Assembly: GCA_016271365.2 (NCBI GenBank)
Contig: CM028129.1
Location: 1,009,497,501-1,009,561,500 of the forward strand
DNA: 64,000 bases
Direction of reading: 5' to 3'
Origin: Neoceratodus forsteri
Lineage: Eukaryota; Chordata; Ceratodontiformes; Ceratodontidae
Shown here: in pieces, positions 42,330 through 51,814 of the stretch
Layout: each line of letters opens with the position of its first letter
Numbering within the stretch: position 1 is the stretch's first letter
Notes under the pieces: model-generated
Told to the model about the DNA's origin: nothing
Database searches by the model: none
Seen by the model: only the letters and a program-made list of their open reading frames with translations
Made by a program: the position numbers and the translations under genes

Positions 42330-45327
42330 TTTAGTGCTCGTAAGAATCTGACGGTTAGACTTCACAGTACCACAGACAGAGGTTTGAAAACCGAGCTCGA
42401 GCTCAATGTTCTATGCTTTGGCATACTAACATACTAAAATGCCAGCAAAATAGGCCTAACGGTCTTTTGTGTCTGCTCGTTTGGTCAGCCCCCACCCTGG
42501 GAGCTGACCTTGCTGCCCCCCTCTACCTCTCTGGCTTCTCCCTTCCCAGTCCCGGATATTCTTACTGCACTGGTTTTTGCTTCCAGAACCCTTCCCCTGT
42601 ACCTGTCCCACCCCCTCTTGAACCCCTCCACCAGCCCCCTGGGCAGCGCATTCCATGGCTCCACCACCCTCTCAGTGAATTAGCACCTCCTCCTTTCTCC
42701 TCTGAATCTCCCCCTCTCCAGCTTCCACCCATGCCCTCTTGTCTCCCCCCCGCTTCCTTCGGAACACCCTGACTGCTCCTCCCCTATTTACCCTCCTTGT
42801 ACCTGAAAATCTCTATCATGTCCCCCCGGTCCCTTCTCTCTCTTCCAGTGTGTACATATTTAGCTCTTCTAGCCTCTCCCCATAGGTCCTATCCCCCAAG
42901 CCCCAAATCATTTTGGTTGCCCTCCTCTGGACCCTCTCCAGGAGTTCAATGTCCCTCTTTAAATGTGGCCTCCAAAACTGCACGCAGTACTAGGGGTGTG
43001 GCTTCACCAAGCAGTTATACAGTGGGAATATCACTTCCCTTCTTTTGGAGGTGATCCCCCTAGCGATGCATCCAAGCATCCTGTTGGTCTTTGCCGCTGC
43101 CCTCCTACAAGTCTCTGAGTTGTTCGTCTTGACATCCACCATGACCCCCAGGTCCCTCTCAGCCATCGAGACTTGTAGCATTTCCCCCGCCAGGGTGTAC
43201 ACTTGGCCCAGGTTTCTGGCTCCCAGGTGCAGTACCTTGCATTTCCCTGCATTGAACCTCAGCTTCCACTTTCTAGACCACTTTTCCAGAGCCTCCAGGT
43301 CCCCCTGTAGGGCCACCCTCCCCTTCTCCCCATCCACCACCGCTCCCAGTTTTGAGTCATCCGCAAAGAGACTCATCTCACTCCTGATACCCTTCCTTAT
43401 GTCAGAGACATAGGCATTGAACAGGAGGGGTCCAAGGACCGATCCCTGAGGGACTCCACTAATGACCCTACTTGGGGATGAGACTATACTGCCAACCACG
43501 ACCCTCTTGGTCTGGTCCTGGAGCCAATTGCCTATCCATCTAAACATTTGGTTCCCCACCCCCATTTCTCCGAGCTTATCCAACAGGCCCCCGTGAGGAA
43601 CAGAGTCAAACGCCTTGCTGAAGTCAAGAAAGAGGACGTCCACTGGTCTACCCAGGTCCAAGGCACTCATCACCCAGTCATAGAACTCCACAAGGTCTGT
43701 CTGACACAATTTCCCCGGGATGAATCCATGCTGTCTATCGTTCAGGCACCCCAATTTTTCCAGGTCCCCCCCAGTCTCTCCTTGACAATACCCTCCATCA
43801 CCTTGCCCAACACCGATGTCAGGTTGACGGGCCTGTAGTTCTCTGCCACCTCCCTTGATCCCCCCCTTGTGGAGAGGCACTATGTGTGCCACCTTCAGTC
43901 CTGGGGCACCCACTCTGTCCTCAGAGAGATGCTGAAGAGCTCCGCCAGGGGTTTCACCAGGACATCCGCCAGTTCCTTCAGCACTCTGGGATGTAATTTA
44001 TCTGGCCCTGGTGCTTTCTCCGTCTTAAGGGACCTGAGGGCTTCTCTCACACACTCTGCCATGATTTCCACCTCCGCTACCTCATCCCCCTGCTTTGCCT
44101 TCCCCCCACCTGCCAGTGATGCCCCCCCCTCCCAGACCGCCCGATCAGTAAGTGTCCCCTCCTGTCAGTTTCGCCGTCTCCTCCCATGTATGATGCAGCC
44201 CCTCATTTTCCTTGGTGAAAATTGAAGTGAACTACTCATTTAGTACCTCAGCCTGCTCCCCGGGTCTTGTGCCCATCCCTCCCCTGTTTTAATCCTGCTA
44301 ATCTGCCCTTCACCTTCCTTTTTCCCTAATGTATCTAAAGAACCCCTTGTTCCCTCTCCTAATTTCCCTGGCCAGGTTCTACTCCTTCCTTGCCTTAGCT
44401 GCCCTCACCACCCTAGTGGCCCTTCTGGCCATCAGCTCATACTCCCCTCGGTCTCTTTCACTCCTTGAGCACTTGAATTGCCTATAGGCTGCCTTCTTTC
44501 CCCTGACTACCTCCTGAACCTCCCTGGTCCACCAGCAGGGTTTTCCGGCCCTACTGCATTTTCTTCTTACTCTTGCGCAGGTGCTGGTAGCACCCTGCAC
44601 CCCTCTCCTGATGATTTCCCACCTACTGTCAGCATCCATGTCTGACCCAATCCCATCCAAGTGCTCCTTAAGGATCCTTCCCATTTCCTTGAAATCCACC
44701 CCCCTGAAGTCAGTTACCTCTGTCTTTGTGCAGCCTTCTACCCCTCCTAGGTTCAGGCAGAACTAGACCGTGGCATGGTCGCTCCCCGCCAATGGGTCCC
44801 TTACCTCCAGGCCCCCAATCTGGTCATTGTCTGCCAGGACCACATCCAGTATCTGCTCCTTCCCTGGTTGGTTCCCCAACCTGCTGAGTTAGGAACGCCT
44901 CCTGAAAGACATCCAGCAACCTCTGTTCCCTGGCCACCGAGGATGTCATAGTCTCCCAGTCTGTTCCTGGCATGTTCAAGTCCCCCAGCACCACTACCCT
45001 TCCCCTTCCCAATCTGCAGTGTCTCCCAGTATCTGCCACCAGACTCTCCTCCAGCTCCTCCGCCAGCGCAGGGGGTCTATACACCACTCCTATTTTTACT
45101 CTCTTGCCCCCCAGTTATCAAGGTGACCCAAATTGCCTTCCCAGTTCCCTCTGCCTCCTCCACTCCTCCTGTGGCAATGCAGTTTTTGACTATTATTGCT
45201 ACCCCTCCTCCCCCCTCCATAGTTAACCCTTTCTTCTCCGGAGCAGTTCAAGTGCTGGGGCTAACTGCATATAGTCAGAATACAGCAAAACTCCATTATA
45301 AGAAACAACATTGCTATGGTGAGTGAT
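42330..45327 (-). repeat. Right inverted terminal repeat of DIRS-1, split by CR1-A
   Basis: The inner part at 42,330-42,420 (tctgacggttagacttcaca, cagacagaggtttgaaaacc, gagctcgagctcaatgttct, atgct) and the outer part at 45,224-45,327 (taaccctttcttctccggag, cagttcaagtgctggggcta, actgcatatagtcagaatac) together form the inverse of the left repeat. Between atgct and taaccc lies a 2.8-kb CR1-A. The outer 40 bp have no partner in the left repeat but pair with the internal complementary region. Confidence 0.85.
42421..45223 (-). mobile_element. CR1-A LINE, 5'-truncated, in the DIRS-1 terminal repeat
   Basis: The 3' end is at 42,421 (gcatactaacatactaaaat). On the minus strand the endonuclease (VVLGDLNMPGTDWETM near 44,980), linker (KPCWWTREVQEVVRGKKAAY) and RT are easy to read. 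An uninterrupted frame at 42,990-43,913 covers [60 protein letters not shown], the intact FADD box (43,356-43,367), GDLEALEKWSRKWKLRFNAG and GITSKRREVIFPLYNCL. It is one of the youngest insertions in the window by nesting. Frame breaks occur outside that stretch, and it is truncated in the endonuclease. Confidence 0.88.
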
Positions 45328-46370
45328 TTTTTTTTTTTTTTTTTGACCCCCCTGCGCTATCCGAAGTTCAGCCACCACCTTTGCTTGTCTCACCGTCCTC
45401 TTGGCTTACTTATTCTTCTGCGTGTAATCTTCCCATTCACTATCACTCGGTTTCTTTCTAAAGTCGAGAAAAGCCTCTCTTTTGGTCCTAATTGCTGGTT
45501 CAATCTGGTTAGTGAACCACATGGATCTTTTATGTTTATTCTTTTCCGTTACTGTCTTTACGCACAGCTTTGTAGCCCTTAAGATGGCCTATTTAATCAA
45601 TCCCCATATGTCTTCAACTTCCAGTTGCTCGCTGATCCTTGTTAGTTTACCCCTTGCTAATTCCCTAATTTTTTCTACGCTAGCTCCTCTAAAGTTTAGG
45701 ACTACTGCTCTGGATTGAAATTTTACATCCTTGAGGGATAATTCAAACCAGACAGAATTGTGGTCGATTCTTGCTAGCAGTTCACCAACCCTAACAGCAC
45801 TGACTATTTTTGAGCTGGTGAGGACCACGTTCAGGGTGGTGTGTGGTCTGATCACTTACTAGTTGTGTAAGAAGGCAGTCTTGTAAGGCGTCTACCATAA
45901 TTTGATTTCTTGATGATCTAGCCACTGGGATGTCCCAGTCGACAACAGGCATGTTCAGGTCCCCAACCACCACTGTGTCCCCACTCTGATTTCTTCCAGA
46001 AGCTTTTTGCCCTTGTCCCCAGTCTGTCCTGGAGGCCTGTAAACCACCTCAGTGTAGACCTTCTTTCCTGCTGTTGAGCTTAGCTGTACCCTCAGGGATT
46101 CCATTCTTTTCTTTCTGCTGACATTGACCACTGTGGCCACCAGTCCATCCCTAACATCAAGTGCCCCTATCCCCGGCTCCCATTCTATCCTGCCTAAACA
46201 ACAAGTACCCTGGCACCACTAGATCCCAGTCATTGTTATCTGAGGCCCAAATCTCCGTAACAGCCACCAGGTCCACCTGGGACTCTATCGTCAATGCCTG
46301 TAGATCACTGGCCTTGTTGCCCAGGCTTCTGGCCCTGAGGCACACCCCTTCCATAAGCCAGGAGCCTTAG
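45328..46370 (-). pseudogene. CR1-B endonuclease and linker
   Basis: The minus strand reads RARSLGNKASDLQALTIESQ, VDLVAVTEIWASDNNDWDLV, KKVYTEVVYRPPGQTGDKGK, MVVGDLNMPVVDWDIPVA, ARIDHNSVWFELSLKDVKFQ (the SDH block with Ile) and FRGASVEKIRELARGKLTRI. The linker (REAFLDFRKKPSDSEWE, AKRTVRQAKVVAELR) follows. A T-run at 45,328-45,344 marks the junction with DIRS-1. The rest of the protein resumes at 33,742. Several frameshifts separate the blocks. Confidence 0.8.
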
Positions 46371-47499
46371 TGTGCTTCCTGAATTAAGGATTTTTCCCTC
46401 GGTTCCCAAGATCAAGGCCCCCTCTCCGGGCCCCCGGAGTCTTTCTGCTTTCTTCTATTGCACCCAGAATGTGGTAGAGAGTTCTTTACTTGTGGGGGAG
46501 TGACGGTTAAGTTCCCATCATTAGTGCAGTAACTGATAGGTTTCCTAGAGTCAGACCTCCCCCCGCCTAGTATAAATGCCCGAAGTGGACATCAAATTTC
46601 TGCCCCAGTGCACTTACCCATTCTCTGGTTAGGTGAAGGCCGTCAAACTTAAAAAGCCTTCTCTCCCAGAAGTTCCGCCAGGCACCCATGACTTGGTATC
46701 CTTTTTCCTGGCACCATTCATGCAGCCAGGTGTTTAAATTCCTCGGTCTCCTTGTTTCTGATCCTGTTGGTGCAGTCCCCTTGGCCCCATACTGGGAGGA
46801 CCTCTGACAATGTCAGGGAGGCCAAACGAGTAGCCAGCCGCTCCCCAACTTGATGAAGTTGAGTTTGGACTGTTCTGTGGTCTGGTTTGCCAGGGTATTA
46901 GTTTCTAGATTGATCAGCACATTGAGTCCTTCTTTCACCTTGTCCATGATCCTCCTGATACGCTCAGTGTCCTAGCTGAGGCACCAAGGAGGCACTTGAC
47001 CATCACCATGGGTTGCATATATTTGCTGGCATGGGACTCGACTCGACTTATCATTGAGTCACCTAAGACAAGCATTTGCATACCTTTATTTTTATCCCGT
47101 TTTCTTTTTCTTCCACTGGATGCCATTCCTCTGCTCTGCCTAGCCCCCTCGGCCGACTCAGTGTCCCCTTTCACTGAGTCAGGGTCCTTTACCTGCTCCA
47201 GGGGTGCAAATCAGTTGTCAGTCAAGATGGTACTGGACTGAATGGGTTTCACGTAGTCTATCCTTGCAACCCCATCCTACAGCCTTCCACCTCCCTGGAC
47301 CAGTGGGCCTCTGGGGGAGAGGACGTGGAGGGAGGGAGTTCCAGTACAGCTGATGATGCAGCCTGGCTATTTCATTCCTTGTAGCAGCCAACTGGGCCCT
47401 GAACTCATTTAGATTCCTACACACAGGGCAGTGCCCCAGCTTCCAGAGAAGACTCTGGAAGACAAATGCCCCACACACCTGGCAACTCACCACATCCAT
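46371..47499 (-). pseudogene. CR1-B ORF1: zinc-finger, coiled coil and SGNH esterase domain
   Basis: The likely start is Met at 47,499 (MDVVSCQVCGAF). A Cys/His cluster (CQVC, then GHCPVC) resembles the PHD-like finger known at the N-terminus of CR1 ORF1. A Leu/Ala helix (FRAQLAATRNEIARLHHQL) follows, then a basic linker (GRKRKRDKNKG) and the esterase: LVLGDSMISRV (nucleophile block at 47,055-47,063), a degraded second block (LINLETNTLANQ) and FKFDGLHLTREW with the catalytic D-x-x-H (46,633-46,644). Frames shift between domains. This copy keeps the DxxH block that CR1-A at 10,555 lost. Confidence 0.75.
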
Positions 47500-47749
47500 T
47501 GTAGAAATAAATAAATAAAAAATTGTTTGTTTCATTGATAAGCGGATTGGCAGGTGGTTACCTGTAGTTTGTGAGACTTGGTCCCCTGTACCCATACGTG
47601 TAACCAGCGACGGCAGCTAGCAACTTGCTTTTCAGTGTCCAAAGACAGCTTGTTGTTAAAAAAAAAAAAAAAAAAGAACAAACAAAAAAAAAGCTGTTCC
47701 CTTTATGCTGATCAATCTGTTTGCAATGAAAAAAATGCCCAGGTGCCAA

Positions 47750-48285
47750 GTTTTTTTTTCTTTCTTCTTTTTCCTTGTACTTTATGCCCCTCTCCCTGGT
47801 TGCCCTTTCAACCCGACACCCCCCGTCACCCGGCTCCTCTGGGACTTGTCTTACACTGGCATCCTCTGCCACAGGACTTGTGGCATGTGCCCAGCCACTG
47901 GTGTAGAGCCTGTGGAAGAGGCAAGGGGTCAGTTTTTCATCCTGCCTTGGGTGTTTTTTCTTCCGCTGATTTTCTCCCTTACTTCCCTGGGGCCTCAGCC
48001 AACACAGTTGCACGTGAAGGTGTGCATGTGCACTGGCAACAGCTCCAATCCACCCCTCCCTAGCCCCGTGCCAGACACCACCATCGAGTCTCCACTCTGG
48101 CAGCCAAGAGCCAGGGAGGGCTAACTTCCCAATCCGGGAGAGAAGAGCTGCCTGGTGGCCGCTCTATCCACTCCCAACACTCTGGCAACCCGTGCTCATT
48201 CCCAAACACAGCTCACTGGCATGGTGAAAGCTAAGGCGTCCAGCGCCTCAGCCCTCTGCACCACTGGACCAGTGTGCCGTGGTTC
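47750..48285 (-). mobile_element. tRNA-headed SINE, minus strand, in DIRS-2
   Basis: Reading leftwards from 48,285, the head (actggtccagtggtgcagag, ggctgaggcgctggacgcct, then gtttgggaatgagcac at the B-box position) matches the SINE copies at 15,874 and 58,610. The GC-rich body ends in an A/T tract at about 47,750-47,775. It lies between the 5' end of CR1-B (47,500-47,749, A-runs at 47,657-47,691) and the DIRS-2 recombinase. Frames across it (47,558-48,124) are not genes. Confidence 0.7.
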
Positions 48286-48329
48286 TTTAGTCATTATCGA
48301 TGCCCATGGGCAGAGGTGGTGTATGCTGT

Positions 48330-49600
48330 GTTGCAGCAGGGGGACTTTGACAGAGAGTACCTGCTTCCCCAATTCTACTGCTGCTCAGTGTATTGCAGAA
48401 GATCTGTCAGTCAAGAGGAAACTTCCTTCTGATAGCACCAGAGTGGTCAAGAAGGCCATGGTTTTCAGATCTCATCAGTTTGACTACACAGTCACAGTTT
48501 CAGTTTCTGCTCCTCTGAGACCTTCTAGGTCAGGGCCCAGTCCTACATTCAGATCTAGAGGCTATGCAGTTGGCAGCCTGGTTTCTGAGAGGAGACTTTT
48601 AAAGCTCTCTGAAGAGATGGTAGACACCTTTATGGTCCCTAGGAAAGTTTCTACATCAGCGGCCTACGATAGAGTGTGTAACATTATCTCAGGCTGGGCT
48701 GGAGGTAGGGGCATTAGGCCCATCAAAGCTATAGTCACACAGATTTTAGAATTTCTGAAAGTGGCATTGTGTTGAGCACTCTGTGGGCCAGGTGTCTGCT
48801 TTGGTGCAGTATTAGGAACTGGAGGGGGGGCCGGGGACCTTGGGGTATAGTTTGGATGTTATCCATTTCCTCTGAGCAGTCAGCAGAAGCTGTTCATCTT
48901 TTAGGTCTCCGGTTGCCCTGTGGTATCTAAACATAATGTCATCTGCCTTGTGCTGGTCACCATTTGAGCCTCTTTAATCAGCGTGGTTGGACATGCTGTC
49001 TTACGAGATGTGTTCCTTGCTTGTGAATTGTTCGGCAAGGAGGATTGGTGAACTTCAGGCAGTTTCACATAGGGAGCCCTACCTCATAATACATGAGGAC
49101 TAGATGGCGCTGAGAACAGTTCTGTCCTTTGTGCCTAAGGTTCCCACAGCCTTCCATATCATCCAGGAAGTTGTCTGCCGTCCCTCTGCCTGAAGCCAGT
49201 GAGTCTAAAAGAGATGGAATTTCATAAGCTGGACTTGTGCATGGCAGTCAAGACATATCTTGAGAACGGAAGTGACCCGGAAGTTGGAAAGTTTTTCATT
49301 CTGTTCTGGGTGGCATAAAAGGGCCAGAAGGCTCCAAACGCCACCCTAGTCTGGCGGGAAAGGTCCTGTATTGCAAAGGCATACATGGCATAAAAGTAGA
49401 AGGCTTCTGCTCTGAGCAGAGCACACTATATTGGGGCTCTCTCCACATCCTGGGCAGAAAGGGGGAGGTCTCAGTATAAGTAGTTTGCAAATCAACAAAA
49501 TGGTCCTCCATCCATAATTCTTGAAGTACTACGGACCAGATGTTCAGAGTTCCATGGGTATGGTCTTCAGGTGCAGAGTATTGCAGGCATTGATTAGTAG
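48330..49600 (+). pseudogene. DIRS-2 tyrosine recombinase
   Basis: The N-terminal part reads LVSERRLLKLSEEMVDTFMV, PRKVSTSAAYDRVCNIISGW, AGGRGIRPIKAIVTQILEFL: the core-binding domain of DIRS recombinases. The catalytic domain is broken into frames: CSARRIGELQAVSHREPYL (first Arg block), LDLCMAVKTYLENGSDPEVG, KFFILFWVA, ALSRAHYIGALSTSWAERG (the H-x-x-R box, with the Arg position changed) and KSTKWSSIH with a following YYGPDVQS (candidate Tyr). Stops and shifts show long decay, more than in DIRS-1. Confidence 0.75.
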
Positions 49601-49685
49601 ATAAGTCCTGTAGTTACCCTTATGGGTAATTTATGGGGCAGTATTCTCCCCACCCTATCGAAGATGGGAACTGCTTTTTTTAGAA

Positions 49686-49975
49686 CCCATATGTATTAAT
49701 CTCCCATTGGCAAAGTGGAGTGATACAGAAAGGTGAAATTCTTTCATATTGGAGGCAGTATAGTGCAGTGGTTTAAGGCTCTGAGCTGCAAATCTGGAGA
49801 CCTGGGTTTGAATCCCAGAGCCCCCACTTGCATACTGTGTGACCCTGAGCAAGTCACTTAACTTCCCTGTGCTCCCAGGTTGCACCTGTAAACAAGCTTT
49901 CAGCTTAGTATGCCACTTCTGGTTAAATAATTGAATATCCTTTTCTGTTAGCTCCTATGTTGTCAATAGGGTATC
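49686..49975 (+). repeat. Internal complementary region of DIRS-2, split by a MIR-like SINE
   Basis: The segment at 49,686-49,746 (acccatatgtattaatctcc, attggcaaagtggagtgata) repeats the right end at 50,443-50,505 in direct orientation. The segment at 49,930-49,975 (ccttttctgttagctcctat, gttgtcaatag) is the inverse of the same end. This palindromic arrangement matches the DIRS-1 internal complementary region. Confidence 0.65.
49747..49905 (+). mobile_element. MIR/CORE-type SINE
   Basis: The tRNA-like head reads gcagtatagtgcagtggttt with a B-box ggtttgaatcc (49,805-49,815). The conserved core follows: cacttgcatactgtgtgacc, ctgagcaagtcacttaactt, ccctgtgctcccaggttgc. The wording is close to the vertebrate MIR core. 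The tail is lost or diverged after about 49,905. A second core-only scrap is at 61,330. Confidence 0.85.
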
Positions 49976-50339
49976 GCCCTTTAGCCATCAGCTCCTCTTG
50001 GAGAATATTGTCCAGTAAATTTACAGAAATGTGTTCTCAGACGAGATGATTACTGCAGCTGTGCAGGTTTCACAATTCGTCTTTTATAAATGGGCATCAC
50101 AGTATTAATTGCCTATTTGGCATTGTAGGCCGGCAGGCTAATTAGTTGTGATTTTTGAAGGTATGAGGTTGACAAACCACTCCAGGCTTGCACCCACGTG
50201 TTAGAGTTAAGTTCCCATGTTCCTGTTTCACTTATATATGTTTCAGTGTTTGAGTAGTTTATCCACAAGATCAGTGAAGAGCTAAGGCCCCAATAAGGTA
50301 GACTATGTATTTTGTCTTATGTAATCACTTCGTGGACAA
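49976..50339 (+). other. DIRS-2 sequence between internal complementary region and right repeat
   Basis: Non-coding, as expected between these two parts (compare 42,121-42,329 in DIRS-1). No further feature seen. Confidence 0.4.
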
Positions 50340-50510
50340 TAGTAAACTGAGTACCTGCTGTATCCAGAATGTCCATATTCTGGGGGTTCAGCGTTGGGTA
50401 TAGATTTTGGGTTGTACCACTACTTCGGTGGGGAGAGCACATTACCCATATGTATTAATTCCACATTGACAATGTTGGAGCTAACAGGAAAGGAAATTAT
50501 GGTAGGTATT
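50340..50510 (-). repeat. Right inverted terminal repeat of DIRS-2
   Basis: Inverse of 18,733-18,860 over about 115-130 bp, plus an outer extension (attgacaatgttggagctaa, caggaaaggaaatta) that pairs with 49,930-49,975. The extension pattern is the same as in DIRS-1. Confidence 0.75.
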
Positions 50511-50679
50511 GGGGAATTTCTCATTTCCAAGACTCTGTGCACTTAAAATGTACACAGATAAATGTAACAAAAAAGGGCAAAGAATTATACGTCATCGAAT
50601 GTAGACAGCGTGAAAATCATGAATTGTGTGTTGGGTCCAGCTGGCAGTCAGGTGATATTGAGAAAGACCTCTACCAATA

Positions 50680-50870
50680 AAGCCTACAGAAGGACTTGGA
50701 CTTTGCTCTAAAGACTCACTTATGATCTCAAGCTTACCCGAATTGATTTTTAGCTCTGTATTTATTTGTCTTAAACTGTGGATTTTATGGTTTTTATTTG
50801 CTCTTATTGTTCAGTGCCTTGATCATTGAAAGGTGCTCTATAAATAAAGATTATTATTATCTTCATAAAA
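50680..50870 (+). mobile_element. L2 LINE 3' terminus
   Basis: Contains tgctctaaagactcactta (the coding end LKTHL), then a 3' UTR with ttgttcagtgccttgatcat, gaaaggtgctctataaataa and a short attattatta tail at about 50,845-50,858. This is the standard L2 end. It is truncated to under 200 bp. 50,511-50,679 shows nothing recognisable. Confidence 0.75.
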
Positions 50871-50879
50871 TTATGCATC

Positions 50880-51800
50880 CCTCTTCACTACAAGAAGCCC
50901 TGTGCCACCTCCCTGTCTAGTGTTTTGGACTGTCTGCAGCAGGGCCTAGCCAAGGGGTTAACACTCAACTCCGTTAAGGTTCATGTAGCAGCCCTTTTGG
51001 ACCTTTGAGGTCAAACAGGTTCAGATTCCTTAGGTCACATCCTGATAGTGTCTTTTTTTCTCAGTGCTTGCTGTAAGATTTGCTCAAGGATTAAGCAGAT
51101 TTTCCTACCATGGAAATTAAATGTGGCCCTGGAAGCTGTCGTGGACCATTCTTTTGAACATGTATAGGTGGTGTCGCTCTGGCACTTATCCCTCATGGTG
51201 TTGTACATAGGAGCCATTTGGTTGGCCCATTATATCAGTGAGCTACATGCATTATCCCACCAGGGTCCCAACCTCGCCTTCTACAAGGCAAGGTGGTCCT
51301 CCATCCGATCCCCTACTTTCTCCCTAAGGTGATCTTGATCTTCCACTGGAATCAGAAGATAGTACTTTCTTTGCCATAATACGGCTAACACCAAGGAATA
51401 GTAACAACATAGAATTTTATTTTTTTTTTAGGCCAAGAGGGCTCTCAAGATGTATCTGAATTGTAGTAAGACTTTCCGCAGGATGGAGAAACTTTTTGTC
51501 TACTTGGCAGGGGAAAGAAAAGCTCTGCCTCAGCAAAGAGAACCTTTGCTGATTGGTTCTGTCATTCCATAAAGTTGGCTTATCTTTTCAGGGGGTGTCT
51601 GCTCCTCCAGGTATGGGAGGACACTCTACAAAGACCAGGGCTGCCTCTGCTCCCTGGAGAATATCTGTAAGGTGGCGGGTTGGTCTTCAGTACACACATT
51701 CCCTGGGCGTTACTGCCTCAATGTATTCAGCACTGCAGATGCTGCTTTTGGCAGGTGTGTGCTGACAGCACTGAGCCTGCCCATTGAGTTACTGCTTATT
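50880..51800 (+). pseudogene. DIRS-3: tyrosine recombinase remnant of a third DIRS element
   Basis: The plus strand, across frames, reads VLDCLQQGLAKGLTLNSVKV, HVAALLDL, FLPWKLNVALEAVVDHSFEH, ISELHALSHQGPNLAFYKAR and then ALKMYLNCSKTFRRMEKLFV, GHSTKTRAASAPW (the H-x-x-R block with Lys) and LENICKVAGWSSVHTFPGRY (candidate Tyr). This is the DIRS recombinase order. It cannot be the DIRS-2 enzyme, which has its own copy of every block. The first Arg block is reduced to ISELHAL. Its gag and RT are not in the window, or are not recognisable. Confidence 0.65.
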
Positions 51801-51814
51801 AGGGCCTGTGCCAT

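Larger units (their letters stand above)
33743..45327 (+). mobile_element. DIRS-1: DIRS-type retrotransposon with three nested insertions
   Basis: Left and right terminal repeats are inverted, and a palindromic internal complementary region (41,985-42,120) is complementary to both termini, the diagnostic DIRS layout. The gene order seen is gag (34,290-35,835), RT (35,836-36,213 and 39,034-39,300), RNase H (39,505-39,720), a trailing domain and tyrosine recombinase (40,926-41,884). Insertions are CR1-C (36,214-39,033), L2 (40,251-40,925) and CR1-A (42,421-45,223). Net length without them is about 5.3 kb. It sits in the CR1-B linker. Frames are interrupted, so it is not autonomous now. Confidence 0.85.
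30868..47640 (-). mobile_element. CR1-B LINE, full or near full length, split by DIRS-1 and L2
   Basis: Its 3' end is at 30,868 (tagaaacatagaaaattgat). The minus-strand coding order, high to low, is ORF1 (47,499-46,371), endonuclease (46,370-45,328), DIRS-1 insertion, RT core (33,742-32,797), L2 insertion, then RT end and 3' UTR (31,687-30,868). At both breaks the protein sentence reads across: MDDTKLGERV continues as SEEAVQNRQKYLQKLERW, and the linker RTVRQAKVVAELRIAQ continues as NKHFFQYIQ. The element lies within DIRS-2, between RNase H and recombinase. The 5' boundary near 47,640 is blurred by A-runs. Confidence 0.8.
18733..50510 (+). mobile_element. DIRS-2: old DIRS-type retrotransposon spread over about 31.8 kb
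   Basis: The left terminal repeat at 18,733-18,860 is the inverse of 50,340-50,460. For example, ggataatgtgctccgccact and aacattccagatacagcag on the left match, in reverse complement, the right-end stretch around 50,350-50,450. Between them, in plus orientation, lie gag (up to 28,760), RT (29,150-29,690), RNase H (30,261-30,864) and tyrosine recombinase (48,330-49,600) remnants, followed by a palindromic internal complementary region. DIRS elements integrate through the recombinase. All frames are broken. The rest of the span is later insertions. Confidence 0.75.

Noticed and set aside
47558..48124. Overlapping frames of 139-161 codons on both strands
   Set aside because: They cover a SINE, its A/T tract and the CR1-B 5' end. 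They contain homopolymer-encoded Lys and Phe runs and no domain.
49805..49815. Possible tRNA gene from a good B-box ggtttgaatcc
   Set aside because: The downstream cacttgcatactgtgtgacc core identifies it as a MIR/CORE-type SINE, and no cloverleaf is complete.
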